Part shown: positions 50,378 through 58,546 of the stretch, piece after piece
How the letters are laid out: every line of letters begins with the position of its first letter
Numbering within the stretch: position 1 is the stretch's first letter
Source of the DNA: an uncultured Tenacibaculum sp.
GTDB taxonomy: Bacteria > Bacteroidota > Bacteroidia > Flavobacteriales > Flavobacteriaceae
Reading direction: 5' to 3'
Assembly (NCBI RefSeq): GCF_947499065.1
Contig: NZ_CANMMT010000008.1
Location: 1-64,000, forward strand
Length of the DNA stretch: 64,000 nucleotides
Notes under the pieces: model-generated
What the model was told of the DNA's origin: nothing
The model's database searches: none
What the model saw: only the letters and a program-made list of their open reading frames with translations
Translations under genes and position numbers: made by a program

Positions 50378-52140
50378 TATAACTGTTTGTCTAATTGTGT
50401 AATTACTTGTTTTGCTTTCTCGTATTCTTCTTTCATTTGCACGTTTGTAATTGGAGTATAACGAGCAAAATCGCAATCGTTTAAAACATCTATAAAGCTT
50501 TTTATAGTAGAAGCATCAATTTGTTTACTGTTTAATAAATCGGTTATTTTATCACTGCTTATGTCTGAAGTTTCTACACCTAACTTAGCTTTTAAATAAT
50601 TATGTAAAGCTCTTTCTAGTGCTTCATAAAAAGCCTCTTTATTCCCTAGTTGTTTTTGAGCTTCCGATAAATATTTTTTAGCAAGTTTATCAGCTTTTCT
50701 CAGCTTATTGCCAATTACATCACCATCACGTTCTTCTTTTTTCTTGTAAATGTAAATTCCTACAGGAATTAGAATAATAGGTAATAATAATAAAATGTAA
50801 AATACAGTTGACCTGAAAAAATCTGAGTTGTCTATGGTTTCTAGGTTCGTAGACGATTGAATATATCTAAAATCGTTTCCTGTAATTTTTATGTTTTGTT
50901 TTGCAACTATTTTGTTGTCAGTAGATGTTGGTAATTCTTTACCTTCTAAAACATCAACATATAAATCTTCCGTAGTTATAGTTTGATAAACTTTTTCTTT
51001 TGGGTTGAAATAAGAAAAGCTTGTTTTTGGAATTTTATACTTTCCTTTAAATTCAGGAACTACAGTGTAGTTATCTGTAACAGATCCTTTTAATCCAGAT
51101 GAAGTTATACTAACATTTTCTTTTCTTTCAGGTTGGTATACTTCTAGTTCTTTAGGTGTTTCTATTTTAGGAAGTTCAAATAATTTTAAATTCCCTTTTC
51201 CATTTACTGTTACTTTTATTTTAGCAGACTCGTTAGCTTTTAAGGTAAGTTTGTTTAGAGAAACATCAAAAGAAAATTCTCCTACTGCACCTGTAAAGTC
51301 TACTGGTTTATTTTCAAGAGGCAATGCTTTAGCTCTAACTACTTTTTTGGGAGAAGAAAATTCTTTTCTTACCTGTTTTGTAATAACATTTCCAAAAAAA
51401 TCAGCTCGGCCAGTTGGAACAGCAACTATAATATCCATTTTCATAGGGTCTATAGTCAGTTTACCGTCTTTTGTTGGGATTAATAAGGCTTTGTGTAATA
51501 CAGCATAACGATAGCGCTCTCCATTGTATTTACCTATTTTAACTGGAGTACCATTTCGTTTGATTTCTTGATTCCAAAAACCATTATATTGAGGTGCTTC
51601 TGTAATAGCGTTGTCGTAAATACCTACATTTTCACTAAAATATAAACGATACTCGACATATATCCCTTCTCCTACATAAGGGTTTGATTTAGATAACTCG
51701 GCAACTAAATGAATGTTTTGTTGCGCTATGTAGTTAGGGTCATTAGGGTTTTTGGGAAGTTCAACAGCATCTAAAACAATAATCTTAACTGAATTAGATT
51801 TTATTGTTTTTCCATCAATTTCTATACTAGCAGGCGGTAAGTTGAATTCACCTTTTCTTTTAGGTTGAAGGATGTAAGAATATGATTTAGAAAAAGATAG
51901 TTTTCCATTAATCAATGATTGACTAACTGCTTGACTCGGTCCGCCAACAACTTTAAAGTTTTTAAAGTTAGGTGCTTCAAAATTGTCCGCTCCTTGTTTG
52001 TTAATAGTAAATTCAACACGTAATCGTTGATTAACACCTAGTTTATTTTTACTAACAGATGCTTTTAATACAGAATCTTGTGCATTAACACTAAGTGTGA
52101 TAAAGCAGATTATTAACGATATGTATAGTTTCAACTTCAT
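50377..52140 (-). CDS. batD: BatD (oxygen-tolerance-type) protein
   Basis: A 587-aa protein with signal peptide MKLKLYISLIICFITLSVNAQ, a long beta-rich periplasmic region of repeated Ig-like modules (VEFTINKQGADNFEAPNFKNF, IKVTVNGKGNLKLFELPKIE), one transmembrane helix (FYILLLLPIILIPVGIYIY) and a cytosolic C-terminus. ATG 52140 is used; the upstream in-frame TTG lies inside a -7 element. The Bat system was first linked to aerotolerance in Bacteroides; its biochemical task is still unclear. Confidence 0.92.
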   Translation of the reverse strand: MKLKLYISLIICFITLSVNAQDSVLKASVSKNKLGVNQRLRVEFTINKQGADNFEAPNFKNFKVVGGPSQAVSQSLINGKLSFSKSYSYILQPKRKGEFNLPPASIEIDGKTIKSNSVKIIVLDAVELPKNPNDPNYIAQQNIHLVAELSKSNPYVGEGIYVEYRLYFSENVGIYDNAITEAPQYNGFWNQEIKRNGTPVKIGKYNGERYRYAVLHKALLIPTKDGKLTIDPMKMDIIVAVPTGRADFFGNVITKQVRKEFSSPKKVVRAKALPLENKPVDFTGAVGEFSFDVSLNKLTLKANESAKIKVTVNGKGNLKLFELPKIETPKELEVYQPERKENVSITSSGLKGSVTDNYTVVPEFKGKYKIPKTSFSYFNPKEKVYQTITTEDLYVDVLEGKELPTSTDNKIVAKQNIKITGNDFRYIQSSTNLETIDNSDFFRSTVFYILLLLPIILIPVGIYIYKKKEERDGDVIGNKLRKADKLAKKYLSEAQKQLGNKEAFYEALERALHNYLKAKLGVETSDISSDKITDLLNSKQIDASTIKSFIDVLNDCDFARYTPITNVQMKEEYEKAKQVITQLDKQL

Positions 52141-52158
52141 ATTCAGTTTTAAAAAATG

Positions 52159-52166
52159 CAAAAATA
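52159..52166 (-). promoter_or_regulatory. Possible internal promoter -7 element before batD
   Basis: On the minus strand TATTTTTG matches TAnnTTTG and lies 19 bases before the batD ATG, in the short gap after batC. Confidence 0.45.
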
Positions 52167-52190
52167 ATTAAGATTTTAAATGTTGGTAAA

Positions 52191-53024
52191 TTACCAATCT
52201 TTTTCTTGTTTTACCTTTCTTCCTTTTGACTTTTTAACGTTCATTTTCTTTTGCGTCTTTTTCTCCTCGTTGTTTAAACTTTCCAACAATTGCTTCATTT
52301 GTTCAGGAGACATTTTTCCTTGTTGAGGTTGAGGCTTTTGTTTTTGGTCTTTCTTATCGTTTTTATTAGGCTGTTTGTTTTGATCTTTATTTTTTTGATC
52401 CTTGTTCTCGTCCTTTTTATCTTTATCCTTGTCGTCGCCTTTTTTGTCTTTATTTTTATCTTTTTGTTTGTCTTTGTCGTCTTTATTTTTTTGATCTTTC
52501 TTATTCTGATCTTTTTTGTCTTTGTTCTTATCCTTGTTGTTCTTTTGGTTTTGTTGCTGCTTTTTTAAATTCTTTTGTGCAACAGCCAAATTATAACGAG
52601 TTTCATCGTCACCAGGATTTCTTCTTAAGGCATTTTTAAACGCATCAACAGCTTGTTGATATTGTTTTTGCTCCATCATTGCATTTCCAATATTGTGGTA
52701 TGCTTCTGCCTGAGCAAATTTATCTTTTGATGTTTTGGTGGTTACTTCAAATTGAGCAACAGCCTCTTTGAATTTTTTAGCTTGATACAAAGTGTTTCCG
52801 TAGTTGTAGCTTGCTTTTTCATATTTACTATTTTTACCTAGGGCTTTACGGTAAGCAATTGCTGCATCATCAAATTTTTGTTTGTTGTATAATTTATTTC
52901 CTTCACGTAATAAAGCTCTTGCTTCTCGCTGCAGTTTTAAAGTATCTTGTTGTGCGTTACTAGTAATAACAGCGGCAAAAAACAGCATTAAAAATAAAAC
53001 ATAATGTAAACTTTTCATCTTCAT
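52191..53024 (-). CDS. batC: BatC-like TPR protein with Lys/Asp/Gln-rich tail
   Basis: A 277-aa protein with signal peptide (LFLMLFFAAVITSNAQ) and three to four TPR units (residues ~35-155). A low-complexity segment of ~80 residues built from KDKNKD, KKDQN and NKDQN units follows, then a short conserved end (MSPEQMKQLLESLNNEE). The charged tail is typical of BatC/BatE-type proteins, though its length varies. Adjacent to batB without a gap. Confidence 0.88.
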   Translation of the reverse strand: MKMKSLHYVLFLMLFFAAVITSNAQQDTLKLQREARALLREGNKLYNKQKFDDAAIAYRKALGKNSKYEKASYNYGNTLYQAKKFKEAVAQFEVTTKTSKDKFAQAEAYHNIGNAMMEQKQYQQAVDAFKNALRRNPGDDETRYNLAVAQKNLKKQQQNQKNNKDKNKDKKDQNKKDQKNKDDKDKQKDKNKDKKGDDKDKDKKDENKDQKNKDQNKQPNKNDKKDQKQKPQPQQGKMSPEQMKQLLESLNNEEKKTQKKMNVKKSKGRKVKQEKDW

Positions 53025-54068
53025 TTATTTTTTAGATTCTTCGTTAAATAAGTCTACTTTCTTTACCCACTTCGTTTTTCTTTCGAAGAAAAATAAATCA
53101 ATAATTAAAAATAATAACCCTATTCCTAAAAACCATTGGAATTGATCTTTATAATCAGAAAATTGCTTAGTTTCAAACTCGCTCTTTTGAGCATTTGCTA
53201 TAATATTCTCGATAGTTTTAACAGGGTTTTCTGTTTTGTTTCCATCAATATATTCTCCATTTGAAGCTTCTGCAATACCTTGTAAAACATCTGGTTTTCT
53301 TTTAGTAATTACAGTTTCTCCTTTTCTATCTTTTTTATAACCAATAAGTGCGCCATTTAATTTGATAGGAATTTGACCTCCTTTTTCGGTACCAACACCT
53401 ATGGTATATACTTTTACACCTTCGTTAGCTATATTTTGAGCAATTTGCTTTGTTTCTTCTTGATGGTCTTCACCATCTGAAATAATAATTAAAAAGCGAT
53501 TGGTTTGCTCGTCGTTATTATAATATGTTTTGGCTAAAGTTAAAGCTTCATTAATAGCAGTTCCTTGACTTGAAACCATATCAGGATTTGCGTTTTGTAG
53601 AAACATTTTAGCTGCTGCATGATCTGTAGTAATAGGTAACAGAGGATAAGCGTTTCCTGCATAAATAATGATACCAACTCTATCGCTTCCTAATTTGTTT
53701 ATGATTTTAGAAATAATCTGTTTCGATTTTTCTAATCTATTAGGAGCTATGTCTTCTGCTAACATACTTTTTGATACGTCAAGAGCAAAAACAACATCGA
53801 CACCTTCTCTTTTTACGGTTTTTAATTTAGTTCCCATTTTAGGGTTTACTAAGGATATAATTAAAAAAGAAATTCCAATGATAAAAAACACCAATTTTAA
53901 AACAGATTTGAATGTAGAGGCGTTTGGAGCTATTTTATTTAATAGTTCTTTGTTTGTGAATTTTTTTTGAGTTCTTTTTTTCCACCATAAAACCAACAGA
54001 AAAACAACAATTATTACAGGAATAATTGCAAAAAAGGAAAAATATATTGGTTCTTCTATACGATACAT
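53025..54068 (-). CDS. batB: BatB, von Willebrand factor A protein
   Basis: A 347-aa membrane protein. Two N-terminal helices precede a vWA domain with an intact MIDAS motif in FALDVSKSMLAEDIAPNRLEKSK (DxSxS), SQGTAINEAL and IIISDGEDHQEE. A C-terminal helix (WFLGIGLLFLIIDLFFF) re-enters the membrane. It is paired with BatA, with 3 bases between them. Confidence 0.92.
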   Translation of the reverse strand: MYRIEEPIYFSFFAIIPVIIVVFLLVLWWKKRTQKKFTNKELLNKIAPNASTFKSVLKLVFFIIGISFLIISLVNPKMGTKLKTVKREGVDVVFALDVSKSMLAEDIAPNRLEKSKQIISKIINKLGSDRVGIIIYAGNAYPLLPITTDHAAAKMFLQNANPDMVSSQGTAINEALTLAKTYYNNDEQTNRFLIIISDGEDHQEETKQIAQNIANEGVKVYTIGVGTEKGGQIPIKLNGALIGYKKDRKGETVITKRKPDVLQGIAEASNGEYIDGNKTENPVKTIENIIANAQKSEFETKQFSDYKDQFQWFLGIGLLFLIIDLFFFERKTKWVKKVDLFNEESKK

Positions 54069-54071
54069 TGT

Positions 54072-55079
54072 TTATATAAAACTTTTAAATAATGTGTTTT
54101 TTAATACGAATTCTAATAATAAAAAGATACCAGCTAAGAATACAAGGAATCTGTATTTTTCAGTATAATTATAGTATTTAAACTCTTCTATTTTTGTTTT
54201 TTCAAGCTTATCTATTTCATCATAAATAGCTTTTAATTTAGAGTTGTTAGTTGCTCTAAAATATTTCCCTTCAGTTTCTTTAGCTATGTGTTTTAGTAAA
54301 GATTCGTCAATTTCTACTTGTTGGTTTCTGAATGAAATTTTTCCAGTTCTTGGGTCTTTTGCCCAAGGGAAAGGTGCCATTCCGTTAGTTCCTATTCCAA
54401 TAGTATAAACCTTGATATTGTTTCCTTTTGCTAATTCTGTAGCTGTTTTAGGGTCAACAAAACCAGCATTGTTTACACCATCTGTTAGAAGAATAATAAC
54501 TTTACTTTTGGCTTTGCTTTCTTTTAATCTGTTTACAGCTGAACCAAGTCCCATTCCAATTGCTGTACCACCTTCAAGTTGTCCCCATCTAATATCTGAA
54601 ATGGTTCTCTTTACAATTGATTTGTCACTAGTAATTGGAGTTTGAGTAAAGCTTTCACCTGCATAAACTACAATACCTATACGGTCATTAGGTCTTCTAT
54701 TAACAAAATCGGTAGCAACACGTTTAAGAGCGTCTAAACGGTTTGGTTTTAGGTCTTTAGCAAGCATGCTGGCAGATACATCAATAGCCATAACAATATC
54801 GATACCTCGGTTTGTCTTTGTTTTTTTACTAACGGCTACATTTCTTGGTCTAGCCAAAGCAACAATTAAGCAGGTTAAAGCTAAAAGCCTTAAGAGGTAT
54901 AATAAAGGCTTAAGTTTAGGTAATATAGAGCCTTGTATCTTAAATCCTTTAATACTAGAAATTGTTAAATGAGCGCTGTCTTTTTTTCTTGAATAATAAT
55001 TCCAAAAGGCAAGTAGAGGAATTAAAATTAATAACCATAAAAATTCAGGGCTATGAAATTCAAAATTATTCCACTTCAT
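54072..55079 (-). CDS. batA: BatA, von Willebrand factor A protein
   Basis: A 335-aa protein with an N-terminal helix pair, a vWA domain with MIDAS DVSASMLAKDLKPNRLD, GGTAIGMGLGSAVNRL and IILLTDGVNNAGFV, and a C-terminal helix (YRFLVFLAGIFLLLEFVL). Its start overlaps the previous gene by 14 bases. It probably acts with BatB and the MoxR ATPase as an envelope chaperone-like complex. Confidence 0.92.
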   Translation of the reverse strand: MKWNNFEFHSPEFLWLLILIPLLAFWNYYSRKKDSAHLTISSIKGFKIQGSILPKLKPLLYLLRLLALTCLIVALARPRNVAVSKKTKTNRGIDIVMAIDVSASMLAKDLKPNRLDALKRVATDFVNRRPNDRIGIVVYAGESFTQTPITSDKSIVKRTISDIRWGQLEGGTAIGMGLGSAVNRLKESKAKSKVIILLTDGVNNAGFVDPKTATELAKGNNIKVYTIGIGTNGMAPFPWAKDPRTGKISFRNQQVEIDESLLKHIAKETEGKYFRATNNSKLKAIYDEIDKLEKTKIEEFKYYNYTEKYRFLVFLAGIFLLLEFVLKNTLFKSFI

Positions 55080-55983
55080 CTTCTACTTCTTCTTTTTTAG
55101 GTTTTAAATTATCTATTACATTTTTAGCATCTTTACGATCTTGTTCAATTTCGTGTGATAAAGGTTTTGATTTCGCAAATTTTACTAAATCCGATTCTTG
55201 TAATAATTCTTTTAACTTTTGAATTGTTTCTTTAGTTGTCTCAATAGACTTTGTTTCGTCAAAATCTTTTAAGGTGTCAATTAATTCATCTGTTGTACTT
55301 TCTAGTGCAGGAATGTTTAATTCTCTTTCAATGTATGATCTAACAATTCCTGTTAATTCACTGTAATATTTTTTAATATGGTTGTTTTGCCATAATAATT
55401 TGTTGTCTAATTCTTGAAGCTTTTGAATTGCTTCTTCATAAGGAGGTAATAGTGGAACAACAACTGTTTCTTGTTCTTCTTTTTTCTTTCTGAAAACGAA
55501 GTAGTAGATTATTAAGCCAATAAGTACTAATATGGCTATAGTCCAATAAATATAATTTTTAAAGTCATCAAATTGATAAGGTTCTCCTTTGATTCCTTTT
55601 ATTGGGAATTTTTTAATTTTTGTAGTATCAATGGCTACAGTAGCTACATTGATAAGTAAGCTATCTGTTAAATAAGCTTGGTTTTTTATAAAGATTTGTT
55701 GTTGTGGTATGTAAAATGAGCCGCTATCAAAACCAGTTAAAATATATTTTTGAACTAGTTTGTTTTTAATCGTATCTATTTTTAAGGTATCGACAACTTC
55801 TAATCCTTTAAGGTTGTTTAATTTAGGGATAATTACATTTTCGGTATCATCAACAGAGATTTTATATTGAAATTGTTCACCAATTCTAATATTAGTAGTA
55901 TCAACTTCAACCTGAACTTTGTTAGATTGTGAAAATCCAATAGAGGATATTAATAAGAAGATGTAGAATAATTTTTTTCTCAT
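55066..55983 (-). CDS. Bat-operon accessory membrane protein
   Basis: A 305-aa protein with signal peptide (LFYIFLLISSIGFSQ), a beta-rich extracytoplasmic part (VEVDTTNIRIGEQFQYKISVDD), a transmembrane helix (YIYWTIAILVLIGLIIYYFVF) and a helical C-terminus (NNHIKKYYSELTGIVRSYIEREL). The plan is like a short BatD. It lies between DUF58 and batA in the operon, the place where Bacteroidota usually encode such a protein. Confidence 0.8.
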   Translation of the reverse strand: MRKKLFYIFLLISSIGFSQSNKVQVEVDTTNIRIGEQFQYKISVDDTENVIIPKLNNLKGLEVVDTLKIDTIKNKLVQKYILTGFDSGSFYIPQQQIFIKNQAYLTDSLLINVATVAIDTTKIKKFPIKGIKGEPYQFDDFKNYIYWTIAILVLIGLIIYYFVFRKKKEEQETVVVPLLPPYEEAIQKLQELDNKLLWQNNHIKKYYSELTGIVRSYIERELNIPALESTTDELIDTLKDFDETKSIETTKETIQKLKELLQESDLVKFAKSKPLSHEIEQDRKDAKNVIDNLKPKKEEVEDEVE

Positions 55984-56011
55984 TTTATACTGTCTTTGTT
56001 ATAGTAGACAA

Positions 56012-56878
56012 TTAACCTTTTCGTTTAAAATAACCTAATAACTTTTTTACATAGCTTTCATCTACACGTGTACTGATAGTTCCTGCACCACTTTTTGTAA
56101 AAGTAGTTTCGAAATAATCAGATAAGCGCAATGCGTTAGCTTTGTATTGATTTCTTACTGATGCTGAACTAGTGTTTACTAATTGCATTTTTCCTGTTTC
56201 TGCATCTACCATTGGTACCATACCTAAATTAGGAATTTCTTCATCAGATTTATCATATACACGGATACCTGTAACATCGTGTTTGTTTCCAACAATTTTT
56301 AATGTGCGTTCGTAATCATCATCCATAAAATCAGAAAGCATAAAAACAATAGCTTTCTTTTTCATAATATTAGATAAGAATTTTAATGCTTCGCTAATAT
56401 TAGTTTGTTTACTTTTTGGATTGAATTCGATTAACTCTCGAATAATTCTTAAAACATGACTTTTCCCTTTTTTAGGAGGAATGAATAGTTCTACTTGGTC
56501 AGAAAATAAAATTAAACCAACTTTATCATTGTTTTGGATAGCAGAAAATGCGAGAGTTGCAGCAATTTCTGTTATTGTGTCTTTTTTAAATTGATTAGTA
56601 GTACCAAAAAATTCAGAACCAGAAATATCAACTACCAGCATCATGGTTAGTTCACGTTCTTCTTCAAAAACTTTTATATAAGGTTCGTTATAACGTGCAG
56701 TTACATTCCAGTCAATAGCTCTAATATCATCTCCGTATTGGTATTGACGTACTTCAGAGAAGGTCATACCACGACCTTTAAAGGTCGAGTGGTATTCTCC
56801 TCCAAAAATATGATTAGACAAGCGACGTGTCTTAATTTCTATTTTCCGAACTTTTTTTAGTAATTCTTTTGTATTCAT
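56012..56878 (-). CDS. DUF58 domain protein
   Basis: A 288-aa cytosolic protein starting NTKELLKKVRKIEIKTRRLSNHIFGGEYHS, with the DUF58 core FKGRGMTFSEVRQYQYGDDIRAIDWNVTARYNEP and a vWA-like fold (VVDISGSEFFG, IVFMLSDFMDDDYERT). It usually partners a MoxR ATPase. Its ATG directly follows the stop of the orphan gene (TAAATG). Confidence 0.93.
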   Translation of the reverse strand: MNTKELLKKVRKIEIKTRRLSNHIFGGEYHSTFKGRGMTFSEVRQYQYGDDIRAIDWNVTARYNEPYIKVFEEERELTMMLVVDISGSEFFGTTNQFKKDTITEIAATLAFSAIQNNDKVGLILFSDQVELFIPPKKGKSHVLRIIRELIEFNPKSKQTNISEALKFLSNIMKKKAIVFMLSDFMDDDYERTLKIVGNKHDVTGIRVYDKSDEEIPNLGMVPMVDAETGKMQLVNTSSASVRNQYKANALRLSDYFETTFTKSGAGTISTRVDESYVKKLLGYFKRKG

Positions 56879-57208
56879 TTAATTTAACCAAGCTTCTGGT
56901 AAAGGTGGTAAATCCATTTCTGTATACTCAGCATCTTGTTTTATCGAAAACAAAGGTGCTTTTTGTATAGATAAATTTACATTGTTCTTTTGACCAATTT
57001 CTCTAATTACTTCATCTAATTTTCTTTGTTGGCATAGTACTAAGCTGTTCATTATTACGTTAGATTCTGTTTGTAAATCAAAACAATCTACATAAAAAGA
57101 AGGAGAGTCATCCTTATAAATGATAGCTTCTGTACTTTTTTTTCTTCTTAATTCTAAAATTTTTTTTGTTCCGTTCAACGTTTTGTACGTCGTTAATTTA
57201 AATCTCAT
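56879..57208 (-). CDS. Orphan 109-aa protein inside the MoxR/Bat operon
   Basis: The family is not recognised. It is a 109-aa soluble protein with FKLTTYKTLNGTKKILEL, FYVDCFDLQTESNVIMNS, VNLSIQKAPLFSIK and MDLPPLPEAWLN. It is a gap-free paralogue, about 70% identical, of the protein at 28047-28376. It lies between moxR and the DUF58 gene, and its TAA directly abuts the DUF58 ATG, so the two are translationally coupled. A role tied to the MoxR/DUF58 pair is inferred from position. Confidence 0.78.
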   Translation of the reverse strand: MRFKLTTYKTLNGTKKILELRRKKSTEAIIYKDDSPSFYVDCFDLQTESNVIMNSLVLCQQRKLDEVIREIGQKNNVNLSIQKAPLFSIKQDAEYTEMDLPPLPEAWLN

Positions 57209-57293
57209 ATAGCTTTTTGTTTAAGGGGGTAAAACTTTTGCTTAGTTGAGTAAAATAGTTATGGTTTTGTTATGTGTGTGTAGGTGTTTTTAG

Positions 57294-58283
57294 TTAAGGC
57301 ACCTGAACCTCATTTATAATTGAATTTATAATATCTATAGATGTAACGTTTTCAGCTTCTGCTTCGTATGTAATTCCAATTCTATGACGTAAAACATCGT
57401 TTACAACAGCTCTAACATCTTCTGGAATAACATAACCTCTACGTTTAATAAAAGCATAACATTTAGCTGCTTTAGCTAGTGCAATACTTCCACGAGGAGA
57501 AGAACCAAAACTAATTAAAGGTTGTAGTTGTTCTAAGTTATATCTTTCAGGATAACGAGTAGCAAAAATGATATCAAGAATGTACTTCTCAATTTTTTCA
57601 TCCATGTATACTTCGTTAACAACTTGACGCGCTTTTATAATTTGTTCAACAGAAACAACAGGGTTAACTTTTCCAAAGCTTCCATTTAAGTTTTGACGCA
57701 TAATTATTTGTTCGTCTTGTAATTTAGGATAGTCAATTACAGTTTTCAACATAAAACGGTCAACTTGTGCTTCAGGAAGAGGATAAGTTCCTTCTTGTTC
57801 TACTGGGTTTTGAGTTGCCATTACTAAAAATGGTTCTTCTAATTTAAAAGTTTCATCTCCAATAGTAATTTGTCTTTCTTGCATTGCTTCAAGTAACGCA
57901 GATTGTACCTTAGCGGGAGCACGGTTAATCTCATCAGCTAAAACAAAATTGGCAAAAATTGGACCTTTTTTAATAGAAAAATCGTTTTCTTTTACATTGT
58001 ATATCATGGTACCAACAACATCTGCAGGTAATAAGTCAGGTGTAAATTGTACACGGCTAAAACTTGCTTGAACAGCTTTTGATAATGTGTTTATTGCAAG
58101 TGTCTTCGCTAATCCAGGAACACCTTCTAATAAGATATGTCCGTTACCTAAAAGTCCAATAAGTAATCGTTCAATCATATATTTCTGACCTACGATAACT
58201 TTATTCATTTCTGTAGTTAGTAAATCTACAAAAGCACTCTCTCTTTCTATTTTTTCATTAATAGCTCTAACATCTATATCCAT
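57294..58283 (-). CDS. MoxR family AAA+ ATPase
   Basis: A 329-aa cytosolic ATPase. Walker A is GVPGLAKT, Walker B reads FVLADEINRAPAKVQSALLEAMQE, followed by sensor 1 ATQNPVEQEGTYPLPEAQVDRF and an arginine-finger/sensor 2 region (GSSPRGSIALAKAAK). MoxR proteins act as chaperones with DUF58 and vWA proteins. It is the first gene of the leftward operon, with a -7 element 36 bases upstream. Confidence 0.95.
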   Translation of the reverse strand: MDIDVRAINEKIERESAFVDLLTTEMNKVIVGQKYMIERLLIGLLGNGHILLEGVPGLAKTLAINTLSKAVQASFSRVQFTPDLLPADVVGTMIYNVKENDFSIKKGPIFANFVLADEINRAPAKVQSALLEAMQERQITIGDETFKLEEPFLVMATQNPVEQEGTYPLPEAQVDRFMLKTVIDYPKLQDEQIIMRQNLNGSFGKVNPVVSVEQIIKARQVVNEVYMDEKIEKYILDIIFATRYPERYNLEQLQPLISFGSSPRGSIALAKAAKCYAFIKRRGYVIPEDVRAVVNDVLRHRIGITYEAEAENVTSIDIINSIINEVQVP

Positions 58284-58318
58284 ATGAATTGAAATATGTA
58301 TTTTGAATTTTTGTGAAA

Positions 58319-58326
58319 CAAAGCTA
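58319..58326 (-). promoter_or_regulatory. Promoter -7 element of the MoxR/Bat operon
   Basis: On the minus strand TAGCTTTG matches TAnnTTTG, 36 bases before the moxR-type ATG. Confidence 0.6.
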
Positions 58327-58546
58327 CAATAATAAGAAAATAAGAGCTGTTAAAGTAAGGTTAAACCAAAAAAAAGGATTATGTAATAAAAACAGGGGTT
58401 TTATGTGTTTAGCTGTTAATGAAAGTTAATTTTATAAAGATAAAACATGTAATTTGTTATTTTTTTAAATAAAACGCACTAAAACATTGTTTTTCGTGTA
58501 TTTAATTTAAATATTTGTTGAACTAATTAAATTTAAATAACAGTTC

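Noticed and set aside
50378..50476. Longer batE frame overlapping batD by 100 bases
   Set aside because: The signal peptide starts at ATG 50377, which overlaps the batD stop as TAATG; the extension is polar and unlike a signal sequence.
52290..52568. Plus-strand open frame of 92 codons, very hydrophobic
   Set aside because: It is the complement of the Lys/Asp/Asn low-complexity tract of the BatC-like gene; the Leu/Phe/Val composition is an artefact.
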